Shown here piece by piece: positions 1-8,425 of a DNA stretch of 64,000 nucleotides. The translations under genes were made by a program, and so were the position numbers. The notes under the pieces were generated by a model. That model made no database searches. It worked only from the letters and a program-made list of their open reading frames with translations, and had not been told where the DNA came from. The stretch lies in assembly GCF_008271695.1 (NCBI RefSeq), contig NZ_VKKY01000001.1, forward strand, positions 124,001-188,000, given 5' to 3'. This DNA comes from Rufibacter hautae. Lineage in GTDB: Bacteria; Bacteroidota; Bacteroidia; Cytophagales; Hymenobacteraceae. The number at the start of each line of letters is the position of its first letter. The first letter of the stretch is position 1.

Positions 1-2481
1 AGCCGAGGGTTCAATCCCGATGATGGGCGTACCATTTGCCATGGCTTTGCCCAGCAGTTGCACGTTTTTGATGGCGATCTCTTTGGCATCGCGCACCAGG
101 CCTTTGGAGAGGTAGGTACGGCCACTTTCCAGGTGCTCGGGTATCTGCACGGCGTAGCCTAAAGCGGTGAGCAGTTTCACCGTGGTCTGGCCAATCTCCA
201 CATCGTTGTAGTTGGTGAACTCGTCGCAGAACAGGTAGACGGGTTTGCCGGTGTTGGCAGTCGCATTCTCTTTCTGCCATTTCTTGAACCAGGTTTTCAG
301 GGTGGTGTTGCCCACCTCGGGCAGGGAGCGTTCTACAGCAAAACCTACGGTTTTCTTGATCAGCTTGCTGGTGACCGGGTTCTTGATCATGAAGTTGTAG
401 ACGCCGGGCACTACAGAGGCCAATTGCTGCATTTTGGTGAAGTTCCCGATCATGCGGGTGCGCAGCGGAATGCCGTTGGCATCGTGGTAGTGTTGCAGGA
501 ACTCGGCTTTCATCTTGGCGACGTCCACGCTGGAGGGGCACTCAGATTTGCAGGCCTTGCAGCTCAGGCACAGGTCCATGACCTCTTTGATTTCCTGATG
601 GTCAAACTTGTTGAGTTTGTCTGAGCTGGTGAGAAACTGGCGCAGAATGTTGGCCCGGGCACGCGTGGTGTCTTTTTCCTGGCGAGTGGCCATGTAACTG
701 GGGCACATGGTGCCGCCGCTCACGTGGGTTTTGCGGCAGTCACCAGAGCCGGAGCATTTCTCGGCCATGCGCAGAATGCCCTCTTGCTGGGAGAAATCAA
801 ACAAGGTCTCCACCGGAATCACCTGCCGCTGGGTTTTCTCCTCGTAGCGCAGGAATTCGTTCATGGGCGGCGTGTCCACGATCTTACCGGCGTTGAAGAT
901 ATGCTTGGGGTCAAAGATCTGCTTTACCTCCTGCAACAGGGCGTAAACCTCGGCGCCCAAAGCCTGCGAGATGAACTCGCCACGGAGGCGGCCATCGCCG
1001 TGCTCGCCACTCAAGGAGCCGTTGTATTTCTTCACCAATTCAGTGGTCTCCGCCAGCACCGTCCGGAAGAGTTGTTTCCCTACCTCAGTTTTCAGATTGA
1101 TCATGGGCTCCACGTGCAGCTCGCCGGCGCCGGCGTGGGCATAGTAAGAAGCCTGCAGTTGGTGTTTGTCCAGGACCTGTTTCAAATCTGCGATGTAAGC
1201 GGGCAAATCCTCCGGCGACACGGCGCAGTCCTCAATCAGGTTCACGGGCTGGGTATCGCCCGGCAGGTTACGGATAAGGCCTAGGCCGGCTTTCCGCACG
1301 TCCCACACCGGTTTGGTGAGGGCGCCGCGCACCACGGGGTAGGCATAACCCAGACCGGCGGCTGTCAGGTCAGAAATCAGCGCCTCGGCTTTGTCTGTGA
1401 TGATGTCTTGGGAATCGGCCATGAACTCCACCATGAGCAGCGCAGCCGGATCACCTTCAATGAAGAAACGGTTGGCGTCATAGGTGCGGTGGCCTTTGGT
1501 GAAATCCATGATGTACTTGTCCACCAGTTCAGAGGACATAGGCTGGTGCCGCAAAATGATGATGTTGGCTTCCAGGGCCTCGGCCAGGGAGTTGAAATGC
1601 ACACATACCAGCCCCTCCTCCTTGGGCGGCAACGGGATCAGGTTCAGTTTGGCCTCGGTCACAAACGCGAGCGTTCCCTCTGAGCCGGCCAGAAGTTTGC
1701 ACAGGTCCAACGTGGTCTGTCCCTCAGGTCCGGCGCCTTCATCTACCAGAAAGTCTAGGGCATAGCCGGTGTTGCGGCGGGTGAGCGTCTTTTTGGGGTA
1801 GTTCTGCTGAATCACCGCACGGTTGTTCTGGTCACTGATGAGGCCGTACACGCGGCGGTAAATTTCGCCTTCCAGGTTCTGGAGGGTTAGTTTTGCCTGC
1901 AGTTCCTCGTGGGTGAGTGGCTTGAACTCGGCCTCGGAGCCATCGCTGAGCAGCACTTTCGCCGAGAGCAGGTGCGTACGGGTATCGCCCCAGACGATGG
2001 AGTGCAGGCCGCAGGAATTGTTCCCGATCATGCCCCCCACCATGGCGCGGCTGGCTGTGGACGTCTCGGGCCCGAACAGCAGGCCGTGCGGCCGAAGGAC
2101 GGCGTTTAGGTCATCACGAATAACGCCGGGCTGCACGCGAACCCAACTTTCCTGCGAATTCACTTCCAGCACCTGGGTGAAGTATTTGGAGATGTCCACC
2201 ACCAGCCCGTTGCCTACCACCTGACCCGCTAAAGACGTCCCAGCCGCCCGCGGGATAAGCGTGATGTGGTGCTCGTTCGCGAAGCGGATGAGTTTCTGCA
2301 GGTCTTCTTTGGTCTGCGGAATGGCTACCGCCACGGGCATCTCCTGGTACACCGAGGCATCGGTGGCGTACACTCTTTTCTGCGCCTGGTGCAGGCTGGA
2401 GGCATCATCAAAATACAGTTCACCAGCCAGCGAGGCTTCCAGCGTAGCAAAAGCGGACAAAGAGGGGGCGGAGGTCATCAT
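1..2481 (-). CDS. FAD-linked oxidase fused to Fe-S domain (D-lactate dehydrogenase-like), 3' end off window
   Basis: Open frame of 827 codons running off the left edge. Reading from the start at 2481 (ATGATG), the protein has an FAD-binding PCMH domain with the signature PRAAGTSLAGQ near residue 70 and a later GGMIGNNSCG, then a C-terminal FAD-oxidase domain, then Fe-S motifs (a CSGSGDC segment, and CLSCKACKSECP encoded near 545-580), then the beginning of a CCG domain. This is the fused GlcD/GlpC architecture seen in respiratory D-lactate or 2-hydroxyacid dehydrogenases; such proteins are usually about 950-1000 aa, so about 150 residues are missing. It lies at the end of the L-fucose genes. 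That pathway in Xanthomonas yields pyruvate and lactate, so lactate oxidation is a plausible job, but the substrate and stereochemistry are inferred. Confidence 0.88.
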   Translation of the reverse strand, partial: MMTSAPSLSAFATLEASLAGELYFDDASSLHQAQKRVYATDASVYQEMPVAVAIPQTKEDLQKLIRFANEHHITLIPRAAGTSLAGQVVGNGLVVDISKYFTQVLEVNSQESWVRVQPGVIRDDLNAVLRPHGLLFGPETSTASRAMVGGMIGNNSCGLHSIVWGDTRTHLLSAKVLLSDGSEAEFKPLTHEELQAKLTLQNLEGEIYRRVYGLISDQNNRAVIQQNYPKKTLTRRNTGYALDFLVDEGAGPEGQTTLDLCKLLAGSEGTLAFVTEAKLNLIPLPPKEEGLVCVHFNSLAEALEANIIILRHQPMSSELVDKYIMDFTKGHRTYDANRFFIEGDPAALLMVEFMADSQDIITDKAEALISDLTAAGLGYAYPVVRGALTKPVWDVRKAGLGLIRNLPGDTQPVNLIEDCAVSPEDLPAYIADLKQVLDKHQLQASYYAHAGAGELHVEPMINLKTEVGKQLFRTVLAETTELVKKYNGSLSGEHGDGRLRGEFISQALGAEVYALLQEVKQIFDPKHIFNAGKIVDTPPMNEFLRYEEKTQRQVIPVETLFDFSQQEGILRMAEKCSGSGDCRKTHVSGGTMCPSYMATRQEKDTTRARANILRQFLTSSDKLNKFDHQEIKEVMDLCLSCKACKSECPSSVDVAKMKAEFLQHYHDANGIPLRTRMIGNFTKMQQLASVVPGVYNFMIKNPVTSKLIKKTVGFAVERSLPEVGNTTLKTWFKKWQKENATANTGKPVYLFCDEFTNYNDVEIGQTTVKLLTALGYAVQIPEHLESGRTYLSKGLVRDAKEIAIKNVQLLGKAMANGTPIIGIEPSA

Positions 2482-2584
2482 GAAAATTGAATTGGAATAC
2501 AAAGATAAGCATGCCAGGAAAGGATGGCTAACAAAAGATGTCTGACGCGGCAGTCAATAAATAACTCAGTTGGCTCCTGACGCT

Positions 2585-2616
2585 TTTTAGTCGTTTTCCG
2601 CGAATTGGCCCTAAAA
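2585..2616. repeat. Degenerate copy of the dispersed palindromic element
   Basis: Intergenic stretch beginning TTTTAG, with a central GTTTTC and ending GGCCCTAAAA. It follows the layout of the family described at 11816-11851, but the inner arms are poorly paired. Low-confidence member, located between the oxidase start and the TcmP-like gene. Confidence 0.4.
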
Positions 2617-2736
2617 CACAGGTTAGCATCTTAGGCCGATGTGGCTCTATGTTATTGAACGAAGCCAGTGCCATTTTGAGTCCGTTTTCTATGAAATTGC
2701 CTCAAAAGGAGAAGTTATTTTTCACCCAGAGTAAGG

Positions 2737-3879
2737 TTACACGCTGCCGTTCGGTTTGAATTTGATGCGGCAGGCAGAAGTGAGTTTGTAGACCACCTGA
2801 CCTGTTTTGGGGTTCAGCAGCGTGATCTTGCCCTGCTCTTTCAGCTTCTCAAAAGCGGTCTGGTAGTTGGCCTTGCAGTAGTTCTTGCCCACGTTGTGCT
2901 TCTCGTAAATTTTGTCTAGCACCATGCTGTTGTACTCCGCCGCATTCTGCAGCAGGTCCTCTACCAGGTTCACCAGCGAGAACTCCAGATACTTGGAATA
3001 TTCCGGCACCAAAAGGCGGACGGCTTTGAGGTTGGCCCCCAACATGGGCACCCCGTCTTCCTGCACATCGCTGTACGGCAGCAGCAATTCTTTAAAACGG
3101 GTATGGGCCAAGTAGCTGCGCGAGACAAACAACAGGTAGTGGCTGCTCTGGTCTTTGCCCGGCACGTTGATCCGGAAGCGGGAGGTTTGGAGGCCTTTTT
3201 CCTGCAGGGCTTCTTCAAAAGTTTTCAGGGCGAAGGTTTCCTTTTTAGCGGCACTGCTGGTCTTGGCGAAATATGCTTTGAGCCGGGAGAATCTTTCTCC
3301 CAGGAATGACGCCAAACTGCTTTGATCATCGCTTTTGCCCAGCGCCGCGGCCAACCGCTTGTACTCAAACAGCATCATGAAATCGGTTTTCTCCTGCCCC
3401 ACTCCTTGCAGCCACAGTTCCTGCGAAAACTTGTTCCCGAAAGGATCCAGAAAGTAGAAAGCAGGAACGTTCTGGGCTAGCTCCTCCTGGAAAGCCTCCA
3501 GGTTTTCCTTGGTGTTCAGGAAAACGGGCTTGTGCTGGAGATCAGGATAGAAGTACAATTCTTCCATGGCCTGGGCAAGGAGGGCAGCCTGGCTTTTGCT
3601 GGCTTCATAAAAATAGGGTTGCATGACTTTGTCCAGGTCATACCGGCCGCCGGCGGTGCCAAAAATCGTCTTCAGGACCTTCGCAGCCCCTGGCATCTCC
3701 CCTTCTGCTGTTTCCGCAGTTCCCGTACTGGCATCCACCAGCAGCACTTTCTCCAAAGGCGATTGGGTAGCGAAGAGCGTCTCGGCCCAGACCGGGAGAA
3801 ACTTCAGGAAAATCTCTTCCTTGATCTCCGGGGCACTCCTTCTCTGCTTAAAGAAATCTTTGGGTTCAGTTTGGGCCAC
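2737..3879 (-). CDS. tcmP: Three-Cys-motif partner (TcmP)-like protein
   Basis: 380 aa, soluble, no signal peptide. The N-terminal pattern (KEEIFLKFLPVWAETL, then VLLVDASTG and a Gly-Pro-Gly stretch near residue 63) and the central YFLDPFG motif near residue 142, followed by FMMLFEYKRL, match the TcmP family, whose members usually read D-FAGPG and DPFG at these places. The fold is probably methyltransferase-like, and the function is not established. TcmP genes normally sit beside a three-Cys-motif protein of the DUF5131/phage Gp37 group; none is next to this one. Here the first motif is divergent (DASTGTAE instead of FAGPG), so catalytic competence is doubtful. Neighbours are sugar oxidoreductases with 270 bp and 255 bp gaps, so it is probably a separate transcription unit. 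Confidence 0.65.
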   Translation of the reverse strand: MAQTEPKDFFKQRRSAPEIKEEIFLKFLPVWAETLFATQSPLEKVLLVDASTGTAETAEGEMPGAAKVLKTIFGTAGGRYDLDKVMQPYFYEASKSQAALLAQAMEELYFYPDLQHKPVFLNTKENLEAFQEELAQNVPAFYFLDPFGNKFSQELWLQGVGQEKTDFMMLFEYKRLAAALGKSDDQSSLASFLGERFSRLKAYFAKTSSAAKKETFALKTFEEALQEKGLQTSRFRINVPGKDQSSHYLLFVSRSYLAHTRFKELLLPYSDVQEDGVPMLGANLKAVRLLVPEYSKYLEFSLVNLVEDLLQNAAEYNSMVLDKIYEKHNVGKNYCKANYQTAFEKLKEQGKITLLNPKTGQVVYKLTSACRIKFKPNGSV

Positions 3880-4006
3880 TACTATCGTATCCTTCTTTGC
3901 GCTACAATGGGGGTCATGCCTCAGGTTATTTTCGCCTGGTCATTTTCTGCTTTCCTCCGCCAGCTTTGGGCCGAAGGGCTGCAAATTTACTTCCGTTTTC
4001 CGTATG

Positions 4007-4027
4007 TTTTAGCAAAACTTGCTAAAA
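4007..4027. promoter_or_regulatory. Perfect short inverted repeat upstream of the TcmP-like gene
   Basis: TTTTAGCAA, a 3-nt spacer AAC, then TTGCTAAAA: nine perfectly paired bases each side. It lies 128 bp before the TcmP-like start and 123 bp after the stop of the Gfo/Idh/MocA gene. It could be an operator or part of a weak terminator; no T-run follows directly. Function unknown. Confidence 0.35.
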
Positions 4028-4149
4028 ACGTTAGTCAAAATAAAGCCTCGCCGTTATTGGCCAGGCTCCTGTTTGACAATGGGCTTAGGAAAGTGTCTTA
4101 TACGGAAGGAAAGGAATCTATGATGGCAGACGCTCTTGCTGGCGCCGCA

Positions 4150-5238
4150 TTATTGGAGCAGGATGGTCTTTTGCTGCTTCGCCGATGTTTTAGCCGCCTC
4201 CAGAATTTCCACCACCGTCACGTTGAGGGGCAGGCTGTACAGATCGTTCTTGTCCAGGGTAAGTTTCCCGGTGATCACTGAGGCCAGCACCGAGAAAGGA
4301 TCTCCGTAGGGTTCCGGGCGCGGGTCTAGTTTGGCGACTTCCTCAGGCGTGTTCTCTTTCAGGCGCTGCCGCACGGTGGTCGCGTCCACCGCCACGGCGT
4401 AGCCTTTGTCTCCGTAGACTTCCATGTCTTTGCGGGCGAAGGTCCAGTTCCACGATCCCTGGATGATGCATTGGGCGTTGGGGTACTGCAGAATGATGGA
4501 GGCCTCGTCGTCCACCTTCGGGTAAATCTCGGGTTTGTTCTGGTGCACCACGGCCGTGACCGAGGTTGGCTTCTGGCCCTGCATCAGCCAGGTCATGAGG
4601 TTGGCGCCGTAGCACCCGAAATCCATGAGGGCGCCGGCCCCGCTTTTCTCCGGGTTGATCAAAATCTCCAGGAACTCCTTGCTTACCCCTATCTCCTTCG
4701 GACCCTGGTGCCCGTCGTTTACCATCACTTTCCTGATCTCGCCCAGCTTGCCTTCTTTCACCAGATTGCCCACGTGCTGGTTGCTGGCGTACCACGAGGT
4801 CTCAAAATTAGTAAGTACCTGGATGTTGTGTTTCTGCGTCAGGTTCTGGATTTCCTTGGCATCGGCGAAGGTGGTGGCCAGCGGTTTCTCTACCATCACG
4901 TGAATCTTGCGAGGCGCACAGGCCCGCACCACAACCACATGCTCACTAATGGCCCCGAAGGCCGAGAGCGCCTGCGGTTTCGTTTTGTCCAGCATTTTGC
5001 CCAAGTCGGTGAAAAACAGTTTCTGGTCCAGTTTGTAGCGCTTGGCGTACTTCTCGGCCAGCTCCTGGTTCGGTTCGTAAATCCCCACCAGCACAATGTC
5101 TTTCTTCTCCGGCGCCCGGTTGAAGAGCCAGTCCACGTGCCCGTGGCTCAGACCGGCCACTGCCAGCCGCACCGGCGATTGGGCAGAAACCTGGCCCATA
5201 CAAAACAAACAGGCAAAAATTAGCAAGAGGATTCTCAT
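4150..5238 (-). CDS. Exported Gfo/Idh/MocA-family oxidoreductase
   Basis: 362 aa. Residues 1-19 form a Sec signal peptide ending VSAQ, so the enzyme is predicted to be periplasmic. A Rossmann start follows (VRLAVAGLSHGHVDWL, a variant of GxGxxG), then the family signature VEKPLATT near residue 118. The C-terminal alpha/beta domain contains GALMDFGCYGANLMTWL, with the Gly-Cys-Tyr-Gly-Ala stretch where these enzymes carry catalytic His/Asp/Tyr residues. Members oxidise or reduce sugars and cyclitols with tightly bound NAD. It is 88 bp from the upstream SDR gene and probably co-transcribed with the fucose genes. Substrate unknown. Confidence 0.85.
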   Translation of the reverse strand: MRILLLIFACLFCMGQVSAQSPVRLAVAGLSHGHVDWLFNRAPEKKDIVLVGIYEPNQELAEKYAKRYKLDQKLFFTDLGKMLDKTKPQALSAFGAISEHVVVVRACAPRKIHVMVEKPLATTFADAKEIQNLTQKHNIQVLTNFETSWYASNQHVGNLVKEGKLGEIRKVMVNDGHQGPKEIGVSKEFLEILINPEKSGAGALMDFGCYGANLMTWLMQGQKPTSVTAVVHQNKPEIYPKVDDEASIILQYPNAQCIIQGSWNWTFARKDMEVYGDKGYAVAVDATTVRQRLKENTPEEVAKLDPRPEPYGDPFSVLASVITGKLTLDKNDLYSLPLNVTVVEILEAAKTSAKQQKTILLQ

Positions 5239-5326
5239 AGCAATGGAAAGTGGTTGAGGGATTGTAGATGCTTACGCAGGAATGGCCAGGTTAGCGAACT
5301 CCGGGGGTAAGATAAGAGCAATCTTA

Positions 5327-6106
5327 CTAGATGGCGCGGTCCAGGTGCACGTAACCGCCATCTACGTGGATGATCTGCCCGGTGGTGTGGCTTGATTTGG
5401 GTGACAGCAGAAATACCGCCGTCTGCGCGATTTCCTCTGGGGTAGTCATGCGGTGCCCCAGCGGGATGCGGGAGGTAATCTCGCGGTACTTTTCCTCCGG
5501 GTGCGGCAGGGTCTGGATCCAGCTCTCGTACTGCGGAGTCCAGCTCTCGGCCACGGCGATGGCGTTCACCCGGATGCCGTACTTGAGTAGTTCCACCGCC
5601 CACTCGCGGGTGAGCGCGTTGCGGCCCCCGTTGGCGGCCGCGTAGGCCGAGGTGTTCCCCTGCCCGGTTTCGGCCACCTTGGAGGTGATGTTCACGATGG
5701 CTCCTTTAGTTTTGATGAGCTCGGGCAAGGCGTGGTGCGCCAGCAGGTAATAGTGTACCAGGTTCCGGTGTAACGAGGCGATGAACTCGTGGTAGTTGCC
5801 GTTTTCCAGCCCCACCCCGTCGTTCAGGCCGGCGTTGTTCACCAGCCCGTCAATCCGGCCGAATTGGTCTAGGACGGATTCCACCGCCTGCCGGCATTCC
5901 TCCGGGTGGCTGAGTTCCGCCACTACCTGGAACGCCTGCCCGCCTTCCCGCTGGATCTCCGCCACGGTTTCCAGGTTATCGGCCTCGCTCCGGCCCAGGA
6001 TCACCGGAACGGCTTTCTCCTGCGCCAGCACCTTGACGATGCCCCGTCCAATGCCCTTGGCCCCGCCAGACACGATGATGATTTTCCCTTCTAACTGTAA
6101 ATCCAT
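5327..6106 (-). CDS. SDR-family L-fucose dehydrogenase-like protein
   Basis: 259 aa classical short-chain dehydrogenase. Cofactor motif SGGAKGIG at 13-20, NNAG at 90-93, catalytic Ser142 and Tyr155, C-terminal HVDGGY. It would oxidise L-fucose to the lactone, the first step of the non-phosphorylating pathway, inferred from the lactonase gene 19 bp upstream and the rest of the cluster. Oddity: the position of the catalytic lysine in YxxxK is Asn159 (YAAAN; read directly from the DNA around 5630-5650). This change normally lowers SDR activity, so either this subfamily uses another residue or the protein is altered. Confidence 0.8.
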   Translation of the reverse strand: MDLQLEGKIIIVSGGAKGIGRGIVKVLAQEKAVPVILGRSEADNLETVAEIQREGGQAFQVVAELSHPEECRQAVESVLDQFGRIDGLVNNAGLNDGVGLENGNYHEFIASLHRNLVHYYLLAHHALPELIKTKGAIVNITSKVAETGQGNTSAYAAANGGRNALTREWAVELLKYGIRVNAIAVAESWTPQYESWIQTLPHPEEKYREITSRIPLGHRMTTPEEIAQTAVFLLSPKSSHTTGQIIHVDGGYVHLDRAI

Positions 6107-6125
6107 GAATTTTGGCTTTAAACGT

Positions 6126-6953
6126 TTAGGAACTCAATCTGTAAAAACGGGCCGCATTATCCCCGAAAATCAGCGCCTGCTCTGTCTGGCTGAACCCGGC
6201 GAAATACTCCTCTACCAGACCCAGCACCTCCTCGTAGGCGCCGGCCACCAGGCACACCGGCCAGTCAGAACCGTACATCAGCCGCTCCACCCCGAAAGTC
6301 TCCACCACCGTATCCAAGTAAGGCCGGAAGTCGCTCTTCTGCCAACCATGCCAGTCCGCCTCGGTCACCAGGCCGGAGATTTTGCAGGACACATTTTCGT
6401 GCTCGGCGAAGGCTTTGATCTCCTTCTGCCATTCCTTGAATTGACCCTGTTTGATGTTGGGCTTGGCCAGGTGGTCCAGCACGAAGGGTTGGTCCGGGAA
6501 AGCTTCTATTAATTCCCGGGTGTAGGCTAACTGATCTGGGTAGATGAGGAGGTCATAGGTGTAGCCGTAGGGCTGCAGTTTCCGGATGCCGCGCCTGAAC
6601 GCCGGCTGCAACATCAAAGCCCGGTCCTCGGCGCTTTGCAGGATGTAGCGGAAGCCTTTCATCTTCTCAAACTGGCTGTAAAACGCCAGCTTCTCCCCTA
6701 CCCGCTCTTCCAGGAAATCCACCCAACCTACCACGCCGCGCACAAACTCATGTTGGGCGGCGATCTCCAGCAGGAAGTCATTGTCCTCACTGGCCTGCAC
6801 CAGCACACAGCCGTCAAAGCCGTTTCTTTCCAGAACAAGCTGCAGGTCTGAGGGCAGGAAATCCCGGCGGATTACCTGCATTTCCTCCGTGATCCAGGAG
6901 TCGCGCACCGGGTCATAGTGCCAGAAATGCTGGTGGGCGTCAATCCTGGGCAT
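6126..6953 (-). CDS. Amidohydrolase-family L-fuconolactonase-like enzyme
   Basis: 275 aa TIM-barrel hydrolase of the amidohydrolase 2 group. It opens with MPRIDAHQHFW, giving metal ligands His7 and His9, and has FVLDHLAKP in the middle and YGSDWPVC near residue 230 with the catalytic Asp. This is the pattern of lactonases acting on L-fucono-, L-rhamnono- or similar lactones. The start overlaps the end of the upstream hydrolase gene by 14 bp, so the two are translationally linked, and the L-fucose dehydrogenase-like gene follows after 19 bp. Role: opening of L-fuconolactone to L-fuconate. Substrate inferred from context. Confidence 0.85.
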   Translation of the reverse strand: MPRIDAHQHFWHYDPVRDSWITEEMQVIRRDFLPSDLQLVLERNGFDGCVLVQASEDNDFLLEIAAQHEFVRGVVGWVDFLEERVGEKLAFYSQFEKMKGFRYILQSAEDRALMLQPAFRRGIRKLQPYGYTYDLLIYPDQLAYTRELIEAFPDQPFVLDHLAKPNIKQGQFKEWQKEIKAFAEHENVSCKISGLVTEADWHGWQKSDFRPYLDTVVETFGVERLMYGSDWPVCLVAGAYEEVLGLVEEYFAGFSQTEQALIFGDNAARFYRLSS

Positions 6954-7797
6954 AGGCTCTCACCGTCTGCCGGGACGTACCCAAGCCCTCGATGCCCAGC
7001 TCCACCACGTCGCCGGGCTTCAGGTAAACCTGCGGGTTCATGCCCAGGCCCACTCCGGCCGGAGTGCCGGTGGAGATCAAATCGCCGGGCAGCAGGGTCA
7101 TGAACTGGCTCAGGTAGGAGACCAGCGCCGGCACGTGGAAGATGAGGTTACTTGTGGAGCCGTCCTGCATGGTCTCCCCGTTCACGGTGAGCCACAGGCG
7201 CAGGTTATCAATGTCGCCCAGCTCGTCCGGGGTGGCCAGGAACGGCCCCACCGGCGCGAAGGTGTCGTTGCTCTTGCCTTTGACCCACTGCCCGCCGCGT
7301 TCCAGCTGGAAGGCGCGCTCGCTGTAGTCGTTGTGCAGCACGTAGCCGGCCACGTAGTTCAGGGCCTCGGCCTCGGAGACGTAACTCGCCTTCTTGCCGA
7401 TCACCACACCCAGCTCCACCTCCCAGTCCAGCTTCTCGGCGCCGCGCGGGATGACCACATCGTCGTTGGGGCCGCAGAGCGCGGTGGTGGCTTTGAAGAA
7501 GACGATGGGCTCCTTGGGGATGGCGGCGTTCGTCTCCCGGGCGTGGTCGGCGTAGTTGAGCCCGATGCAGACGATCTTGGAGGGACGCGCGATCGCGGAA
7601 CCCAGCCGCACCCCGGCTGGGATTTCCGGCAAGCGGCCCTCGTTCTCCCGCACGTACGTCTGCAGGCGCGCCAAACCCTCGTGCTGGAAAAAGCCCTCGG
7701 TGTAGTCCTCCCCGAAGCCGGACACGTCATAGGAAACCCCGTCTACGATCACTCCCGGCTGCTCTTGCCCCGGTTCGCCAAATCTGAATAACTTCAT
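6940..7797 (-). CDS. Fumarylacetoacetate hydrolase-family protein, probable 2,4-diketo-3-deoxy-L-fuconate hydrolase
   Basis: 285 aa. Typical FAH catalytic domain from about residue 70: GLNYADHARE, the metal-binding acidic residues Glu126 and Glu128 in DWEVELG, Asp157 in HNDYSER, and the conserved ISTGTPAGVG near residue 245. In the Xanthomonas L-fucose pathway a member of this family cleaves 2,4-diketo-3-deoxy-L-fuconate to pyruvate and L-lactate; the neighbours fit that assignment. Other acylpyruvases are possible. It overlaps the lactonase gene and is the first gene of a tight three-gene run (FAH, lactonase, SDR). Confidence 0.83.
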   Translation of the reverse strand: MKLFRFGEPGQEQPGVIVDGVSYDVSGFGEDYTEGFFQHEGLARLQTYVRENEGRLPEIPAGVRLGSAIARPSKIVCIGLNYADHARETNAAIPKEPIVFFKATTALCGPNDDVVIPRGAEKLDWEVELGVVIGKKASYVSEAEALNYVAGYVLHNDYSERAFQLERGGQWVKGKSNDTFAPVGPFLATPDELGDIDNLRLWLTVNGETMQDGSTSNLIFHVPALVSYLSQFMTLLPGDLISTGTPAGVGLGMNPQVYLKPGDVVELGIEGLGTSRQTVRAYAQD

Positions 7798-7876
7798 GTA
7801 TCTGTAGGTTAAGAAAGAGCCAACTTAGTTTTACAGGGCCGTTTCCAGTTCCGTAATAACTAGCCTCTGCTCTTCA

Positions 7877-7912
7877 GTTTTAGATCGATTTTAAAGAAAA
7901 CAGGCTTAAAAT
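7877..7912. repeat. Copy of the dispersed palindromic element
   Basis: GTTTTAGA, central GATTTTAAAGAAAAC, then AGGCTTAAAA. A degenerate member of the family described at 11816, in the gap before the FAH gene. Confidence 0.55.
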
Positions 7913-7989
7913 GGAATGCTCTAAAATGTTTTTTTGAGACAGGTGTAGGAGGCCGGTTGCTGAAGCTGGCGTTTACCTAGTGATTGCAT

Positions 7990-8352
7990 TTATTCCTTTT
8001 TAAAGGCAGGAATGAATTTCATAAATCCTGTTTCACAAGCATGGTAATACAGTAAGGTTTTCTCATGCCAGAATACTTCAACCACTTCACCAATCTTAAA
8101 CGGCTCTGAGTGGTTATTTGCATAACTTAACTTGACTAAGCTTGACTCTTCTTTCCCAGAAATTCTGACGTATGGATAACAGAGCTTTGTATAGTCATTC
8201 CTCATTGGCCCCTTCTCCCAACGGTATTCCACTACCTCAGCAAACAATTTTTCTGAAGGCCTTCTAAGTTTATAAAAGTAGTTCTTGTTATACATCATCA
8301 GGCACAAGAATACCAAAGCCATACATGTTAGGATTACCCAAGTATTGCTCAT
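7990..8352 (-). CDS. Small membrane-anchored protein of unknown function, DUF3592-like
   Basis: 120 aa from the preferred ATG at 8352; an in-frame ATG at 8388 would add 12 residues but would put charged residues before the membrane helix. One N-terminal transmembrane segment (residues 4-22, WVILTCMALVFLCLMM) is followed by a basic stretch and a soluble domain of about 90 residues. The YPYVRISG and GEVVEVFWHEK segments are reminiscent of DUF3592 proteins. It interrupts two fucose-pathway genes and is visibly richer in A+T than they are, suggesting later insertion. No function can be given. Confidence 0.6.
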   Translation of the reverse strand: MSNTWVILTCMALVFLCLMMYNKNYFYKLRRPSEKLFAEVVEYRWEKGPMRNDYTKLCYPYVRISGKEESSLVKLSYANNHSEPFKIGEVVEVFWHEKTLLYYHACETGFMKFIPAFKKE

Positions 8353-8425
8353 TATCTTTATTTCATTAAGGACGTGGACACTCGCCAAGAGAGAATCTTC
8401 CCCATAAACAGTAGTCGGCTAGCTT

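Noticed and set aside
4471-5223. A 250-codon plus-strand frame antisense to the Gfo/Idh/MocA gene
   Set aside because: Shadow of the real gene, which has a signal peptide and family motifs.
7135-7791. A 218-codon plus-strand frame antisense to the FAH-family gene
   Set aside because: The minus strand carries a complete, motif-bearing enzyme. The antisense frame arises from codon bias in G+C-rich DNA and has no recognisable motif.
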